Shown: piece by piece, positions 1 to 8,887 of the stretch
How the letters are laid out: the number at the start of each line of letters is the position of its first letter
Numbering within the stretch: position 1 is the stretch's first letter
NCBI RefSeq assembly: GCF_915070105.1
Contig: NZ_CAJZFJ010000014.1
Coordinates: 1 to 36,531 of the forward strand
Length of the DNA stretch: 36,531 nucleotides
Source: an uncultured Porphyromonas sp.
GTDB lineage: Bacteria > Bacteroidota > Bacteroidia > Bacteroidales > Porphyromonadaceae
Reading direction: 5' to 3'
Translations under genes and position numbers: made by a program
The notes under the pieces: model-generated
The model's database searches: none
What the model saw: the letters and a program-made list of their open reading frames with translations, nothing else
What the model was told of the DNA's origin: nothing

Positions 1-9
1 AGCGAGGTA

Positions 10-71
10 GTGTACACGCGTGTACACAGATGTATACACGTGAGTACACTATTGTGTACACACGTGTATAC
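10..71. repeat. Cluster of TGTACAC-type palindromes
   Basis: Three 16-18 bp inverted repeats stand close together: a perfect 18-bp palindrome at 10-27 (GTGTACACGCGTGTACAC), an imperfect one around CACGTG at 32-47, and an imperfect one at 56-71. Seen another way, an 8-bp GTGTACAC-like palindrome recurs every 10-12 bp, once per helical turn. It lies about 170 bp upstream of the fmt promoter. The gene to its left is outside the window, so its role (operator array, terminator, other) cannot be decided. Confidence 0.6.
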
Positions 72-239
72 TCGCTCCTCCTAAGTAGCAGGTACACAAT
101 GGGGGCTTATATACTTAGTATGCAGATGCTTCTATCCTTGGTATATGCTCCTCAACTACTCTATCCTCGCACTATAGTCATTCCATGTGTTGGCCCTGCG
201 ACACCTGCTGGTAGAGGTGGTACTCTGCCTGCTTCTTAG

Positions 240-247
240 TACCTTTG
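240..247 (+). promoter_or_regulatory. Putative fmt promoter, -7 box
   Basis: TACCTTTG matches the Bacteroidota -7 consensus TAnnTTTG and lies 29 nt before the fmt start, giving a short leader of about 25 nt. No TTG is present 20 nt upstream, so only half of the promoter is supported. Confidence 0.45.
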
Positions 248-276
248 CTAGACCAGTATAGAGATTTATTGACTAG

Positions 277-1227
277 ATGAATAAAGAACAACTTCGCATC
301 CTATACCTTGCTACGGCAGACTTCGCCCTGCCCTCCCTCCAAGCCCTCGTCGAGCAGGGCTACAACGTCGTGGTCGTCGTCACTATGCCCGACAAGCCCG
401 CAGGACGGGGACATAAGCTCCGTGAGAGTAGCATCAAGACCTACGCTCGAGAGGTAGGTCTAGAGGTACTACAGCCCGAGCGTCTGCGGGATGAAGCCTT
501 CATCCAACGGCTACATGAGCTCGCCCCCGACCTCGGGGTGGTGGTAGCCTTCCGAATGCTCCCCGAGATCGTCTGGAGCCTACCTCGCTTCGGTACGATT
601 AACCTGCATGGCTCGCTCTTGCCCCGCTACCGTGGGGCAGCCCCCATCCACTGGGCGATTATCAACGGGGATCAGGAGACGGGGGTCACGACCTTCCGCC
701 TCCGTCACGAGCTCGACACGGGTGACCTCCTACTGCAGGCTCGCCTCCCCATAGCACCCGAAGACAACGTGGGTAAGATCCACGACACCCTCATGCACGT
801 AGGGGCAGAGACCCTAGTGAAGACCGTAGACCTCTTCCTACAGGACAAAGAGCCCGAGGGCATCCCGCAGAGCTCCGTAGACGAAGCCCCTACTCCTGCC
901 CCCAAGCTCACGAAGGAGAATACCGAGCTTCACTGGGATCGTCCGACGAATGCCCTGCACAATCAGGTTCGAGGCCTTAGCCCCTACCCAGCTGCTTGGG
1001 CAACGCTTACCTTCGAGGGGCATCCCCCCACCGCCTTCAAGATCCTAGAGAGTGCCCCCCTATCCTATCCCGAGGGGACACCAGCACCTCCTGCTGGTAC
1101 ACTCGTACTGCTCCCCAAGGGAAGGCTCGCTGTGGCGACCCTTGATGGACTCCTCGAGATCAAGACGCTACAGCCCCCAGGCAAGAAGGCTATGCCCGCC
1201 GCAGCCTACCTTAACGGCCTGCGCTAG
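277..1227 (+). CDS. fmt: Methionyl-tRNA formyltransferase
   Basis: This cytosolic enzyme formylates Met-tRNAfMet using 10-formyl-tetrahydrofolate, for translation initiation. The 316-residue length is normal for the family. The formyltransferase signature INLHGSLLPRYRGAAPIHW starts at residue 108. N109, H111 and D147 (in HELDTGD) match the catalytic Asn-His-Asp triad of E. coli Fmt. A C-terminal OB-like domain begins near residue 210 (TKENTELHWDRP). The usual N-terminal GTPxFA loop reads ATADFA here, a mild deviation. The ATG at 277 lies just after a TAnnTTTG promoter, which supports this start. It is transcribed alone and converges on susD across a long perfect inverted repeat. Confidence 0.95.
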   Translation: MNKEQLRILYLATADFALPSLQALVEQGYNVVVVVTMPDKPAGRGHKLRESSIKTYAREVGLEVLQPERLRDEAFIQRLHELAPDLGVVVAFRMLPEIVWSLPRFGTINLHGSLLPRYRGAAPIHWAIINGDQETGVTTFRLRHELDTGDLLLQARLPIAPEDNVGKIHDTLMHVGAETLVKTVDLFLQDKEPEGIPQSSVDEAPTPAPKLTKENTELHWDRPTNALHNQVRGLSPYPAAWATLTFEGHPPTAFKILESAPLSYPEGTPAPPAGTLVLLPKGRLAVATLDGLLEIKTLQPPGKKAMPAAAYLNGLR

Positions 1228-1286
1228 TAGACATATCGCCTACCAGCCACGATAGCGGGCTACCCCGCCCGTGAGGACGACACAAC

Positions 1287-1351
1287 CCCTCTAAATGACT
1301 TATCGCCCCTACCATCACGAGGATGGTAGGGGCGATAAGTCATTTAGAGGG
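1287..1351. terminator. Perfect 30-bp inverted repeat between convergent genes
   Basis: The arms 1287-1316 and 1322-1351 are perfectly complementary over 30 bp with a 5-nt loop (ACGAG). It lies 60 bp after the fmt stop and 12 bp before the susD stop, so it probably terminates transcription from both sides. Neither strand has a T-tract after the stem, which is unusual for an intrinsic terminator. The stem is also much longer than the 9-18 bp stems elsewhere in the window. Confidence 0.75.
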
Positions 1352-1362
1352 ATGAATGCGGG

Positions 1363-2922
1363 CTAGTAGCCAGGATTCTGACGGAGCTTCTCTGGGTTAG
1401 CCTGCAGGTCATCCGATGGGATCGGATAGAGGGTGCGATAGGCATCTAAGCCCTTACCAGTAGCTACACCACCCTTCCACGGCCAGAGGTAGGTCGCAGA
1501 GGTGAACTTGCCGAAGCGGATCAGATCGGTACGGCGCTGTGCCTCCCAGTAGAACTCACGGCCACGCTCATTGAGTAGCTCATCTAGGCTAGGCAGAGCG
1601 GTGTAGTTGCCCGTAGCGTTGCCATAGGCACGAGCACGGATGAGATTGAGATACTGGAGACCCTTTGTGCCGTCAGCCTTGCCACGGATGGCGGCCTCAG
1701 CATAGTTGAGATACAGCTCTGAGAGACGGAAGAGAGGGAAGTCCGTGTCGCAGTGGTCACCGTTGCTGCCGTTGGCACCTGCGCTGGTGACGTTGCGGAA
1801 CTTATAGACGTAGACACCCTGATCGAACTTCGTGACGTCCGAGATCACTGGCGTAGTAGCCTTCATCAGACAGCGAGAATCAGTGGCGGTATTTGAGCCA
1901 AAGAGGTCAAGGAGCGCCTTGGTGGCACGGTTACCAGCCCAGCCACCACCGACACCCATGTTCTTACCCGTAGCCGTCTTAGCATCTGCCGAAGTAGAGC
2001 TATTGACGAGGAAGGTCATCCCACCCCAGTTCTGCGAGCTGGTACCATCGTAGTTGATGGAGAGGAGTACCTCGGGATTGTTCAGGTTGTTGTCTGCGAG
2101 GAAGAGGTTCTCGTACTTGGTGTGCAGGGAGTACTTGTTCGAGGAGATGACTCGCTCGGCATAGGTAGCTGCATCGGCATATCGCTCAGTGCCCGTGTAG
2201 ACCTCAGCATTGAGGTAGAGGCGGGAGAGCAGTGCCCAGGCTGCAGCCTTGTCTGCACGACCATACTCGTTAGCCTTGGGCTCCATGAGGTCACTCTCGA
2301 TTGCCTTTAGCTCACTCTCTACATAGCTGAATAGCTCGGAGCGTGAGATCTGGCGAGGGTAAACCTTCCCCGTAGGAGTCGATTCATCGATGAAGGGAGG
2401 ATTCCCAAAGAGGTCCATCAGCACCCAGTACTGGTAGGCACGCAGGAAGCGAGCCTCGGCACGATAGGTCTTGATCGTAGCATCACTGGACTTGTCCGCA
2501 GTGTTCTTGAGGAACTCTGAGGCGAGCTTGATCTGATAGATCGAGCGGTAGTAGAAGCCTCTAATGATGGGATTCGAGGCCGACCAAGAGATCGCATGCA
2601 GGTCAGGTACACCGCCATCCCCCCAAGCACAGATAGCACTCTCGGAGGGGAGCTCCTGGAGGTTGAAGAGACCACGGAGGAAGTCACTCGTCCCCTCGTC
2701 TATACCAGCGATGTCACCACCATCCCCATTCCCTGTGAGGGCGAAAGCTCCATAAACCTTGGCGAAGGCCTGAAGGGTCTTCTCCGGAGAGTCGTAGACA
2801 CGTGGGGCAGTGTCCCCATTGGTGGGGAAGCGATCTAAGTCCTTCGTGCAGGAGCTAAGTCCTAGTACTCCTAGGAGCCCGAGGGTGAGTGTGCCTCGGA
2901 GCATCTTCTTATTCATACTCAT
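1363..2922 (-). CDS. susD: SusD/RagB-family glycan-binding lipoprotein
   Basis: SusD proteins are surface lipoproteins that cap the SusC barrel and capture glycans for import. The 519-residue product has a lipoprotein signal with lipobox LSSC; the acylated Cys is near residue 25, followed by TKDLDRFP, a typical SusD start. The helical SusD core follows (YRAEARFLRAYQYWVLMDLFG near residue 140). The C-terminal RagB/SusD signature FPLFRLSELYLNYAEAAIRG and the ending NERGREFYWEAQRRTDLIRFGKF are clear. It starts 13 nt after the susC stop, so the two are cotranscribed. ATGs exist at codons 1 and 3, and the choice hardly matters. The substrate is not readable from sequence; the GH97 neighbour suggests an alpha-linked glucan or related glycan (inference). 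The symbol is a family name, not proven orthology to Bacteroides susD. Confidence 0.95.
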   Translation of the reverse strand: MSMNKKMLRGTLTLGLLGVLGLSSCTKDLDRFPTNGDTAPRVYDSPEKTLQAFAKVYGAFALTGNGDGGDIAGIDEGTSDFLRGLFNLQELPSESAICAWGDGGVPDLHAISWSASNPIIRGFYYRSIYQIKLASEFLKNTADKSSDATIKTYRAEARFLRAYQYWVLMDLFGNPPFIDESTPTGKVYPRQISRSELFSYVESELKAIESDLMEPKANEYGRADKAAAWALLSRLYLNAEVYTGTERYADAATYAERVISSNKYSLHTKYENLFLADNNLNNPEVLLSINYDGTSSQNWGGMTFLVNSSTSADAKTATGKNMGVGGGWAGNRATKALLDLFGSNTATDSRCLMKATTPVISDVTKFDQGVYVYKFRNVTSAGANGSNGDHCDTDFPLFRLSELYLNYAEAAIRGKADGTKGLQYLNLIRARAYGNATGNYTALPSLDELLNERGREFYWEAQRRTDLIRFGKFTSATYLWPWKGGVATGKGLDAYRTLYPIPSDDLQANPEKLRQNPGY

Positions 2923-2935
2923 GATTAGCTAGGGA

Positions 2936-5926
2936 TTAGAGAGTGAGGGAGAGATTGAGTGAATAGGTACGAGGGATAGGGTAGAGGCTGAAGTCAATTG
3001 ACCGCTCTGGATCTAGCCCCTTGTAGGGGGAGAGGGTGAAGACATTCTGCACCGTAGCCGAAGCCCTTAGCGACGCCTTGCCGAGGATACGACCGAAGTC
3101 ATAGCCGAGGGTGAGGTTGTCCATCTTCACGAAAGATGCCTTGTGGAGGTAGTAGTCGGAGATGAACTGCTTGTCGTTGTTGTTCTGGAAGTCCGACTTG
3201 TTGATCTCGGGGGTTGTGTTACGGAAGTAGTTCCCAGAGTTCAGTACCGCCTGATGGGTCGCCATGAGGGAGGATACATTGTCGTAGATGTAGTTGCCGA
3301 TGCTACCACGTAGGGAGGTCGATAGGCTCCAGCGGTCGAAGGTCAGCGTGGTAGATAGCCCCATGAGTACCTTAGGCTCGGGGTTATGCGCACGGTACTT
3401 GTCCTGCTCGTTGATGACACCATCATTGTTGAGGTCTTCGTACTGACCTTCCAGAGGCTTACCCGCAGCGTCATACTTCTGCTTGTAGACGAAGAAGGTG
3501 CTAGGCGCATAGCCCACGGAGTGAATCTGCACCGTGGTACCTGTCCCCCCAGTGACACCACCGGTAGGTACGCCCTGGTAGCCGGGGACATCGACAGCAT
3601 TGAGCTTAGTGATACGCGTGCTGTTGGAGCTAATATTATAGCTTACATCCCACGTAAATCTCTTCGTCTGGACGGGGGTAGCACTGATAGCGAGCTCAAA
3701 GCCCTTACTGGTGATGTTACCGACGTTGGTGAGGATACGGTTCGAGAAGTTAGCACCTGCAGGTGTTGGGATCTCGTTGAGTAGGTCGGTCGTACGCTTC
3801 TCGTAGAAGTCTAGAGTACCGGAGAGACGACCCTTGATGAAGCTGAAGTCAAGTCCTGCGTTGTAGGTAGCTGTCTGCTCCCAGTGTATGTTCTCATCGT
3901 AGGCAATGGGACGCATCATGTTGTAGAAGGTATTGCCTAGCTGATAGCGATTGGTGTTGGTGCTGAGGGAGTAGAAGGCGAGGTAGTTGTAGTTCCCGAT
4001 ACCATCCTGCTGCCCTGTGACGCCGTAGCCCAAGCGGAGCTTGAGGTCATCGATCCAAGAGACATTCTTGAGGAAGGACTCCTCCTTGATGCGCCAAGCT
4101 AGGGCAAGAGCAGGGAAGATACCCCAGCGGTTGTCCTTGCTGAAGCGTGAAGAGCCATCGGCACGCACCGTAGCGGTGAAGAGGTAGCGATCTAGCAGGC
4201 TGTAATTCAGACGTCCGTAGAAGGATACCAGCGTATTCTGTGGGTAGTCGTACTCGAAGACGGGCTTAGAGACGATTGTCTTGTCGTAGGTGTAGTCGGG
4301 CATGTTGTGCACGTTCGTCTTCCAGTCCTGATAGGAGTACCCAGCCATGACGTCTATTCGGCTGTGAAGGCTCTGTAGCTCCTTGGCATAGTTGGCGTAG
4401 AAGTCGAAGAGCAAGCTGCGCTTCTGCTGCTCGTAGGTGTTGTTCTTACCGCTCTTGAGTACATCGGGCTGACCCGTGGTCTTGAGGGTGAAGCGTTGCC
4501 ACTCGAGGGAGGAGTTCTCGGGGATGATCACATGGCCCTTACCCGAAGCATAGTCGTAGCCGAGGTTCATGTTCAGCTTGAGCTCGGGGAGGAAGTGGAC
4601 CTTGTAGTCGAGCTTGAGGTTGCTGATGGTACGGAAGACATCACTCACATCATCCTTCTGCTCAAGTAGAGCAACAGGGTTCTTGGGAGCGAGCTTCTGG
4701 AGGTTTGTCCCGTCTAGCTGTGTCCAGTAGCCTCCGTAGGGGGCAAACTTAGGATCGCTATCACGGACTGGGCGTGTGGGGTCAAACTGTACAGCTGCAC
4801 CGATAGCCTCCTTGTTAGCGAAGCGGTTGTGCGTAGCCGAGAGCTTGACACTTGCGTCGATGGAGAGGTGGTTGTCCAGGAGACGAGGGTTAAGACTAAT
4901 ATCCCCACTGAAGCGGTTCATCTTATCCGTCTTGAGGACACCCTCCTGATGGTAGAAGCCCGCAGAGACACGATAGGGGAGCTTGCCAGTAGCACCACTC
5001 ACGCTGATATTATAGTCACCTCCATAGGCCAGCTGATAGATCTCACGCTGCCAGTCGGTGCTGGCAGAGCCGAGCTTGCTGACGGAGGAGGGAGAGATAC
5101 GCTGGATGAGGGCTCGGTAGTCGTTAGCCGAGAGGACGTTCACGTAGCGAGCGGGCTGTGAGAGGGAGTTCTGTACGGATACAGCTATCTGGGTCTTCTG
5201 TCCTACCTTACCACGCTTGGTGGTGATCATGATGACCCCGTTGGAGGCACGAGAGCCGTAGATAGCGGTAGCAGAGGCATCCTTCAGGACGTTCATGGAG
5301 GCGATGTCCTGAGGGTTGAGCGAACTCAGGATGCTAGGAGCACCCGAGACGGCGGAGTTCTCGATGGGCACTCCATCGATGACTATTAGTGGGTCGTTAC
5401 TAGCGTTGAGCGAAGCACCCCCACGGATACGGATACGACCACCAGCACCTGGCGAGCCATCAGGGGTGATCTGTACCCCAGCGACCTTCCCTACGAGGAG
5501 GTCACTAGCGGTGGAGATAGCTCCCTTCTGGAAGTTCTTCTCGTTGATACTAGCTATAGAACCCGTGAGGTCCTTCTTCTGCATCGAGCCGTAGCCGATG
5601 ACGACGACTTCCTTCAGTGACTTAGCACTTTCTGCGAGCACTACCTTGAGGGGAAGAGTTGCTGTAGCCAGACTAATAGTCTGTGGCGTATAACCTAGGA
5701 AGGAGATGATGAGGTGACCATTCTTCGGCGCTTTGAGCGTGAAGTTCCCGTTGATATCTGTGATGACCCCCTGTGCGGTCTCCTTGACCTTGACAGCGGC
5801 ACCTATGATCTCTTCTCCCTTATCATCCACGACCTGTCCTGTGACCTGGATCTCCTGTGCGAAGGATGGGATTGCAAAGGCCATGAGGGCAAGACAGAGG
5901 GTGATAAGGCGTAAAATCTTATTCAT
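2936..5926 (-). CDS. susC: SusC/RagA-family TonB-linked outer membrane transporter
   Basis: The protein is a 22-strand-type TonB-dependent barrel importing oligosaccharides together with its SusD partner. It has 996 residues, a normal length. A signal peptide ends near residue 23 (PSFAQ). A carboxypeptidase-regulatory-like domain follows (VTGQVVDDKGEEIIGAAV to FLGYTPQTISL). Then comes the SusC linker motif KEVVVIGYGSMQKKDLTGSI and a plug domain with IRIRGGASLNASNDPLIVIDGVP and ASATAIYGSRASNGVIMITT. The rest is barrel, ending in the aromatic and hydrophobic pattern YSLNLSLTL. It lies 92 nt downstream of the GH97 stop, with a strong hairpin in that gap, and 13 nt upstream of susD. No SusE/SusF, sensor or sigma/anti-sigma gene is adjacent. 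Confidence 0.96.
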   Translation of the reverse strand: MNKILRLITLCLALMAFAIPSFAQEIQVTGQVVDDKGEEIIGAAVKVKETAQGVITDINGNFTLKAPKNGHLIISFLGYTPQTISLATATLPLKVVLAESAKSLKEVVVIGYGSMQKKDLTGSIASINEKNFQKGAISTASDLLVGKVAGVQITPDGSPGAGGRIRIRGGASLNASNDPLIVIDGVPIENSAVSGAPSILSSLNPQDIASMNVLKDASATAIYGSRASNGVIMITTKRGKVGQKTQIAVSVQNSLSQPARYVNVLSANDYRALIQRISPSSVSKLGSASTDWQREIYQLAYGGDYNISVSGATGKLPYRVSAGFYHQEGVLKTDKMNRFSGDISLNPRLLDNHLSIDASVKLSATHNRFANKEAIGAAVQFDPTRPVRDSDPKFAPYGGYWTQLDGTNLQKLAPKNPVALLEQKDDVSDVFRTISNLKLDYKVHFLPELKLNMNLGYDYASGKGHVIIPENSSLEWQRFTLKTTGQPDVLKSGKNNTYEQQKRSLLFDFYANYAKELQSLHSRIDVMAGYSYQDWKTNVHNMPDYTYDKTIVSKPVFEYDYPQNTLVSFYGRLNYSLLDRYLFTATVRADGSSRFSKDNRWGIFPALALAWRIKEESFLKNVSWIDDLKLRLGYGVTGQQDGIGNYNYLAFYSLSTNTNRYQLGNTFYNMMRPIAYDENIHWEQTATYNAGLDFSFIKGRLSGTLDFYEKRTTDLLNEIPTPAGANFSNRILTNVGNITSKGFELAISATPVQTKRFTWDVSYNISSNSTRITKLNAVDVPGYQGVPTGGVTGGTGTTVQIHSVGYAPSTFFVYKQKYDAAGKPLEGQYEDLNNDGVINEQDKYRAHNPEPKVLMGLSTTLTFDRWSLSTSLRGSIGNYIYDNVSSLMATHQAVLNSGNYFRNTTPEINKSDFQNNNDKQFISDYYLHKASFVKMDNLTLGYDFGRILGKASLRASATVQNVFTLSPYKGLDPERSIDFSLYPIPRTYSLNLSLTL

Positions 5927-5957
5927 TTTACGTACTCTGTTTATTGTGAATAATGGA

Positions 5958-6009
5958 TTGGGCTACCCCATAGGAGGGCATAGTGCTCTACCGATATGGG
6001 GTAGCCCAA
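5958..6009 (-). terminator. Intercistronic hairpin between GH97 gene and susC
   Basis: Arms TTGGGCTACCCCATA (5958-5972) and its perfect complement (5995-6009) form a 15-bp stem. The 22-nt apical region can partly pair again (5974-5979 with 5983-5988 on the plus strand). It starts 10 nt after the GH97 stop and ends 32 nt before the susC start. No T-tract follows on the minus strand, so it may be a partial terminator, an mRNA-stabilising structure or a processing site that sets different GH97 and SusCD levels (inference). Confidence 0.6.
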
Positions 6010-6018
6010 GGCTATAGT

Positions 6019-8148
6019 TTACTTGCTAGCGGGGAGGATGGAGATGGCGAAGCCACCACCAGGAGCAGACTGTAGGCTGAGCTTGCTGCCCTTCTTGACC
6101 TTCACCTTGCGGATGGTGTACACCTCGGGGTTGGTCTTGTAGTTAGCGTTCTTGCCGTCTGCGTAGATCGTAGCGATGTAGGTCTTACCTGCGTCGAGGA
6201 AGTCGAGGGTGAGGTTCGTCTTGTGACCTTCGTAGCCTGCGACGTTACCGACGAACCAGTTGTCGGAGTTCTTCGCCTTACGAGCGATCGTGATGTACTC
6301 ACCTGGCTCAGCCTCGATGATCTTCGTGTCGTCCCAGTCTACTGCGACGTCCTTGATGAACTGGAAGGCATCCATGTGCTTCTCGTACACCTCGGGTAGG
6401 TCGGCAGCCATCTGCAGCGGGCTGTACATCGTGACGTAGCAGGCGAGCTGGTTACAGATGGTCGTATTGACGTGGGAGTTGTTATCGGGGTTGTACTTGC
6501 TGATGTCCATCTGGAAGATACCTGGGGTATAGTCCATCGGGCCACCGATGAGGCGGGTGAAGGGGAGGACAGTCAGGTGGTTGGGCTTGCTGCCCCCGAA
6601 GGCCTGATACTCCTGCCCACGTGCCGACTCCTGTGCGATGAGGTTGGGGTAGGTACGGCTAAGACCGGTCATGTGGACAGACTCGTGTGCATTGACCGAG
6701 ATCTTGTGCTTAGCCGCCTCCTTGACAGCGTGGAGGTAGTGATTGACCATGCTCTGGCCGTAGTGGTACTCTCCTCGGGGGATGATATTGCCTACGTAGC
6801 CACTCTTGACGGCGGAGTAGCCGTTATCGACCATGAACTTGTAGGCCTTCTCCATGTGACGCTCATAGTTCGTGACCGAGCTAGAGGTCTCGTGGTGCAT
6901 GATAATCTTCACGCCCTTGCTCCGAGCATAGTCACGGAGCTCAGCGACATCGAAGTCAGGGTAAGGGGTGACAAAGTCAAAGACACGATCCTTGCTATTG
7001 CCGAACCAGTCTTCCCAGCCGATGTTCCACCCTTCGACGAGGACGGCATCGAAGCCGTGCTTGGCGGCGAAGTCGATGTATTCCTTGACGTGCTGGGTGT
7101 TGGCAGCGTGCTTGCCGTTAGGCTTCACCTTGGAGTAATCGGTCTTGCCGATCTTCACATAGGGTAGGTCGTCGGTGTAGGCCCAGGTGCTCTTGCCCGT
7201 GATCATCTCCCACCAGACCCCTACATACTTAATAGGCTTGATCCAGTCGGTGGTCTCGTAGGCGCAGGGTTCATTGAGGTTGTACGTGAGCTTGGAGGCT
7301 AGGATGTCTCGAGCATCACGGCTGACGATAGCCGTACGCCAAGGGGTGTTGAAGGGTGCCTCGATGTGCCCACGATTGCCCTGTGCGTCAGGGGTAAGCT
7401 CTACGTGGAAGACCATGTTCTTGTCATCCAGCTCGAGGTTGATCGCAGGGAAGTCAATGAGGGCTGCCTCGTGGAGGTTGATGTACACACCCTTATCCGT
7501 CTTGAGCATCAGCGGAGTCTGCACACCCGTCTTGGAGAAGGCCTTCTGAGAGCAATTCTCGGTGAATGCCTTGTCGAAGAGTCCACGGATCTCCGAGAGG
7601 CGGCTATGCTGGTAGTCGTACTCCTCGGTGTCGTAGTCGCCAGGGATCCAGTGTGCCTTGTGGTCACCTGTCATAGCGAACTCCGAGAGCTCACGCTTGA
7701 CCACATAGAAGTTTCGATCCTTCCCCCCGGGGAACTCATAGCGGAAGCCTAGCCCGTCATCGAAGAGACGGAAGCGGATGGCAATAGGATCGCCATTGGA
7801 CTTCTTCTTTAGTTCTACGAGGAGCTCATTATAGTGGTTGCGGATCTGCTTCACTTCGCCCCATACGGGTGTCCACGTCTCATCGAAGGTAGACTCCTTC
7901 GTGCCCGTGACCTCGAGATCCTTATCAAAAGACTTCTTCCCATCGGTCATCTCCAGGCCTAGACGGCTCTGTCGGATGATCTCCTCTCCATTAGCGAAGG
8001 ATAGGCGGTAGGTCGGTACGCCCTCGTTCGTCAGCGAGAAGTGGAGCTGTAGCCCTCCCTTGGGCGAGCTGATCGTCTGTGCCAGTGCACTCCAGCCCGA
8101 GGCCAAGAGTAGGGCACAAGCGGCGATCCAATGCTTTGCTAGCTTCAT
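6019..8148 (-). CDS. GH97 glycoside hydrolase, SusB-like alpha-glucosidase
   Basis: The 709-residue product carries a signal peptide (about residues 1-23, cut after ALA or AQ), so it acts in the periplasm. The GH97 N-terminal beta-sandwich (ISSPKGGLQLHFSL onward), central barrel and C-terminal sheet are all present. The motifs IMHHETSSSVTNYERHM (E420), VNAHESVH (E489) and ESARGQEYQAFGG (E513) match, from memory, the Glu439, Glu508 and Glu532 contexts of Bacteroides SusB. They support the inverting alpha-glucosidase type rather than the retaining alpha-galactosidase type of GH97. It is the first gene of a GH97-susC-susD unit and has a TAnnTTTG box about 100 nt upstream. Exact linkage specificity is not readable. 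No SusA or SusG homologue lies beside it. Confidence 0.93.
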   Translation of the reverse strand: MKLAKHWIAACALLLASGWSALAQTISSPKGGLQLHFSLTNEGVPTYRLSFANGEEIIRQSRLGLEMTDGKKSFDKDLEVTGTKESTFDETWTPVWGEVKQIRNHYNELLVELKKKSNGDPIAIRFRLFDDGLGFRYEFPGGKDRNFYVVKRELSEFAMTGDHKAHWIPGDYDTEEYDYQHSRLSEIRGLFDKAFTENCSQKAFSKTGVQTPLMLKTDKGVYINLHEAALIDFPAINLELDDKNMVFHVELTPDAQGNRGHIEAPFNTPWRTAIVSRDARDILASKLTYNLNEPCAYETTDWIKPIKYVGVWWEMITGKSTWAYTDDLPYVKIGKTDYSKVKPNGKHAANTQHVKEYIDFAAKHGFDAVLVEGWNIGWEDWFGNSKDRVFDFVTPYPDFDVAELRDYARSKGVKIIMHHETSSSVTNYERHMEKAYKFMVDNGYSAVKSGYVGNIIPRGEYHYGQSMVNHYLHAVKEAAKHKISVNAHESVHMTGLSRTYPNLIAQESARGQEYQAFGGSKPNHLTVLPFTRLIGGPMDYTPGIFQMDISKYNPDNNSHVNTTICNQLACYVTMYSPLQMAADLPEVYEKHMDAFQFIKDVAVDWDDTKIIEAEPGEYITIARKAKNSDNWFVGNVAGYEGHKTNLTLDFLDAGKTYIATIYADGKNANYKTNPEVYTIRKVKVKKGSKLSLQSAPGGGFAISILPASK

Positions 8149-8246
8149 TTGCTCTTAAATTATTAGTGATAACTATTGTTTTACCTATCTTATCGCCCAA
8201 GCTCTACCTATCAGGAAATATTACTTTGCGAGCTCTTTAGGCTGTG

Positions 8247-8254
8247 CAAATATA
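8247..8254 (-). promoter_or_regulatory. Putative GH97-susCD promoter, -7 box
   Basis: On the minus strand TATATTTG matches TAnnTTTG and sits in an AT-rich stretch. It predicts a leader of about 90 nt before the GH97 ATG at 8148. No exact TTG is seen 20 nt upstream, only a T-rich TTTATTT nearby. Confidence 0.5.
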
Positions 8255-8305
8255 ACAATTAAACGCCTAGAAATAAAGTGGATTTATTAAACATTTTAAG
8301 GAAGG

Positions 8306-8610
8306 ATGGCTTTATTCCACATTCTTCCTCAAAAAGTCACCAACACACACCCAACGAATAAACAAAATCACTATTCCACCCCACACCTTTTCTATAGTAA
8401 AGACATATACACAGCCCACACCATCACCCACGTACTAAGCCACTTAGATAACACACTACCTATCCACCTCCCCCTATCCCTTATCCAGAAGAGGGACCTC
8501 ACACCCTCATAAGCAAAGGAAAGAGAAAAAAGGAAAGGAAATCTAAGTAAGAAGCCCCCTATAATCTACAAATCTCTCCCCCTCCACTCCTATAATATAT
8601 ACCCTCACAT
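8306..8610. other. AT-rich gene-free stretch
   Basis: This part of the 739-bp gap between the GH97 promoter and the beta-barrel gene is rich in A and C on the plus strand (runs of ACACACCC and CCACCCCAC). No credible coding signal, palindrome array or terminator was seen. The base composition is clearly more AT-rich than the surrounding genes. Confidence 0.5.
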
Positions 8611-8670
8611 CAGATACCACTCAGCATACGCCACAGCACACTGCCCCACGACACTTCTCCACACCAAGCT

Positions 8671-8832
8671 ATGGAGACCCAAGTAGTACAACAGACTACA
8701 AGCAAATAAGGGAGGAGAGAACAAGCCCTAGAGGGCAAGTATGAAGAGTACTTCACAAGGGGAATTTCTCCGCAAGTCAAGCGACTATTCGGGTCTAAGC
8801 CTAGGGACGTGGAGCACATCCCCTCAGTCCTA
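8671..8832 (+). pseudogene. Possible small-gene remnant, unknown
   Basis: Reading from the ATG at 8671, one frame gives METQVVQQTTSK, a stop, then a protein-like stretch (EQALEGKYEEYFTRGISP, then VKRLFGSKPRDVEHIPSVL) and a stop at about 8832. The charge and hydrophobic pattern looks more like real protein than the neighbouring frames, hinting at a decayed gene with an in-frame TAA. I do not recognise the family and found no promoter. It could equally be chance. Confidence 0.2.
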
Positions 8833-8887
8833 TGATCTTCCATCTATGCCTATATCCTGAGCCCTATATATAATATGGTGTCAGGAG

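Noticed and set aside
30..239. Open frame of 69 codons before fmt
   Set aside because: It begins within the TGTACAC palindrome cluster, has no promoter or protein-like pattern and resembles no known protein.
6472..7167. Long open frame (231 codons) opposite the GH97 gene
   Set aside because: It is antisense to a gene with clear catalytic motifs, has a biased low-complexity composition (V, D, G rich) and no promoter; it is a frame shadow.
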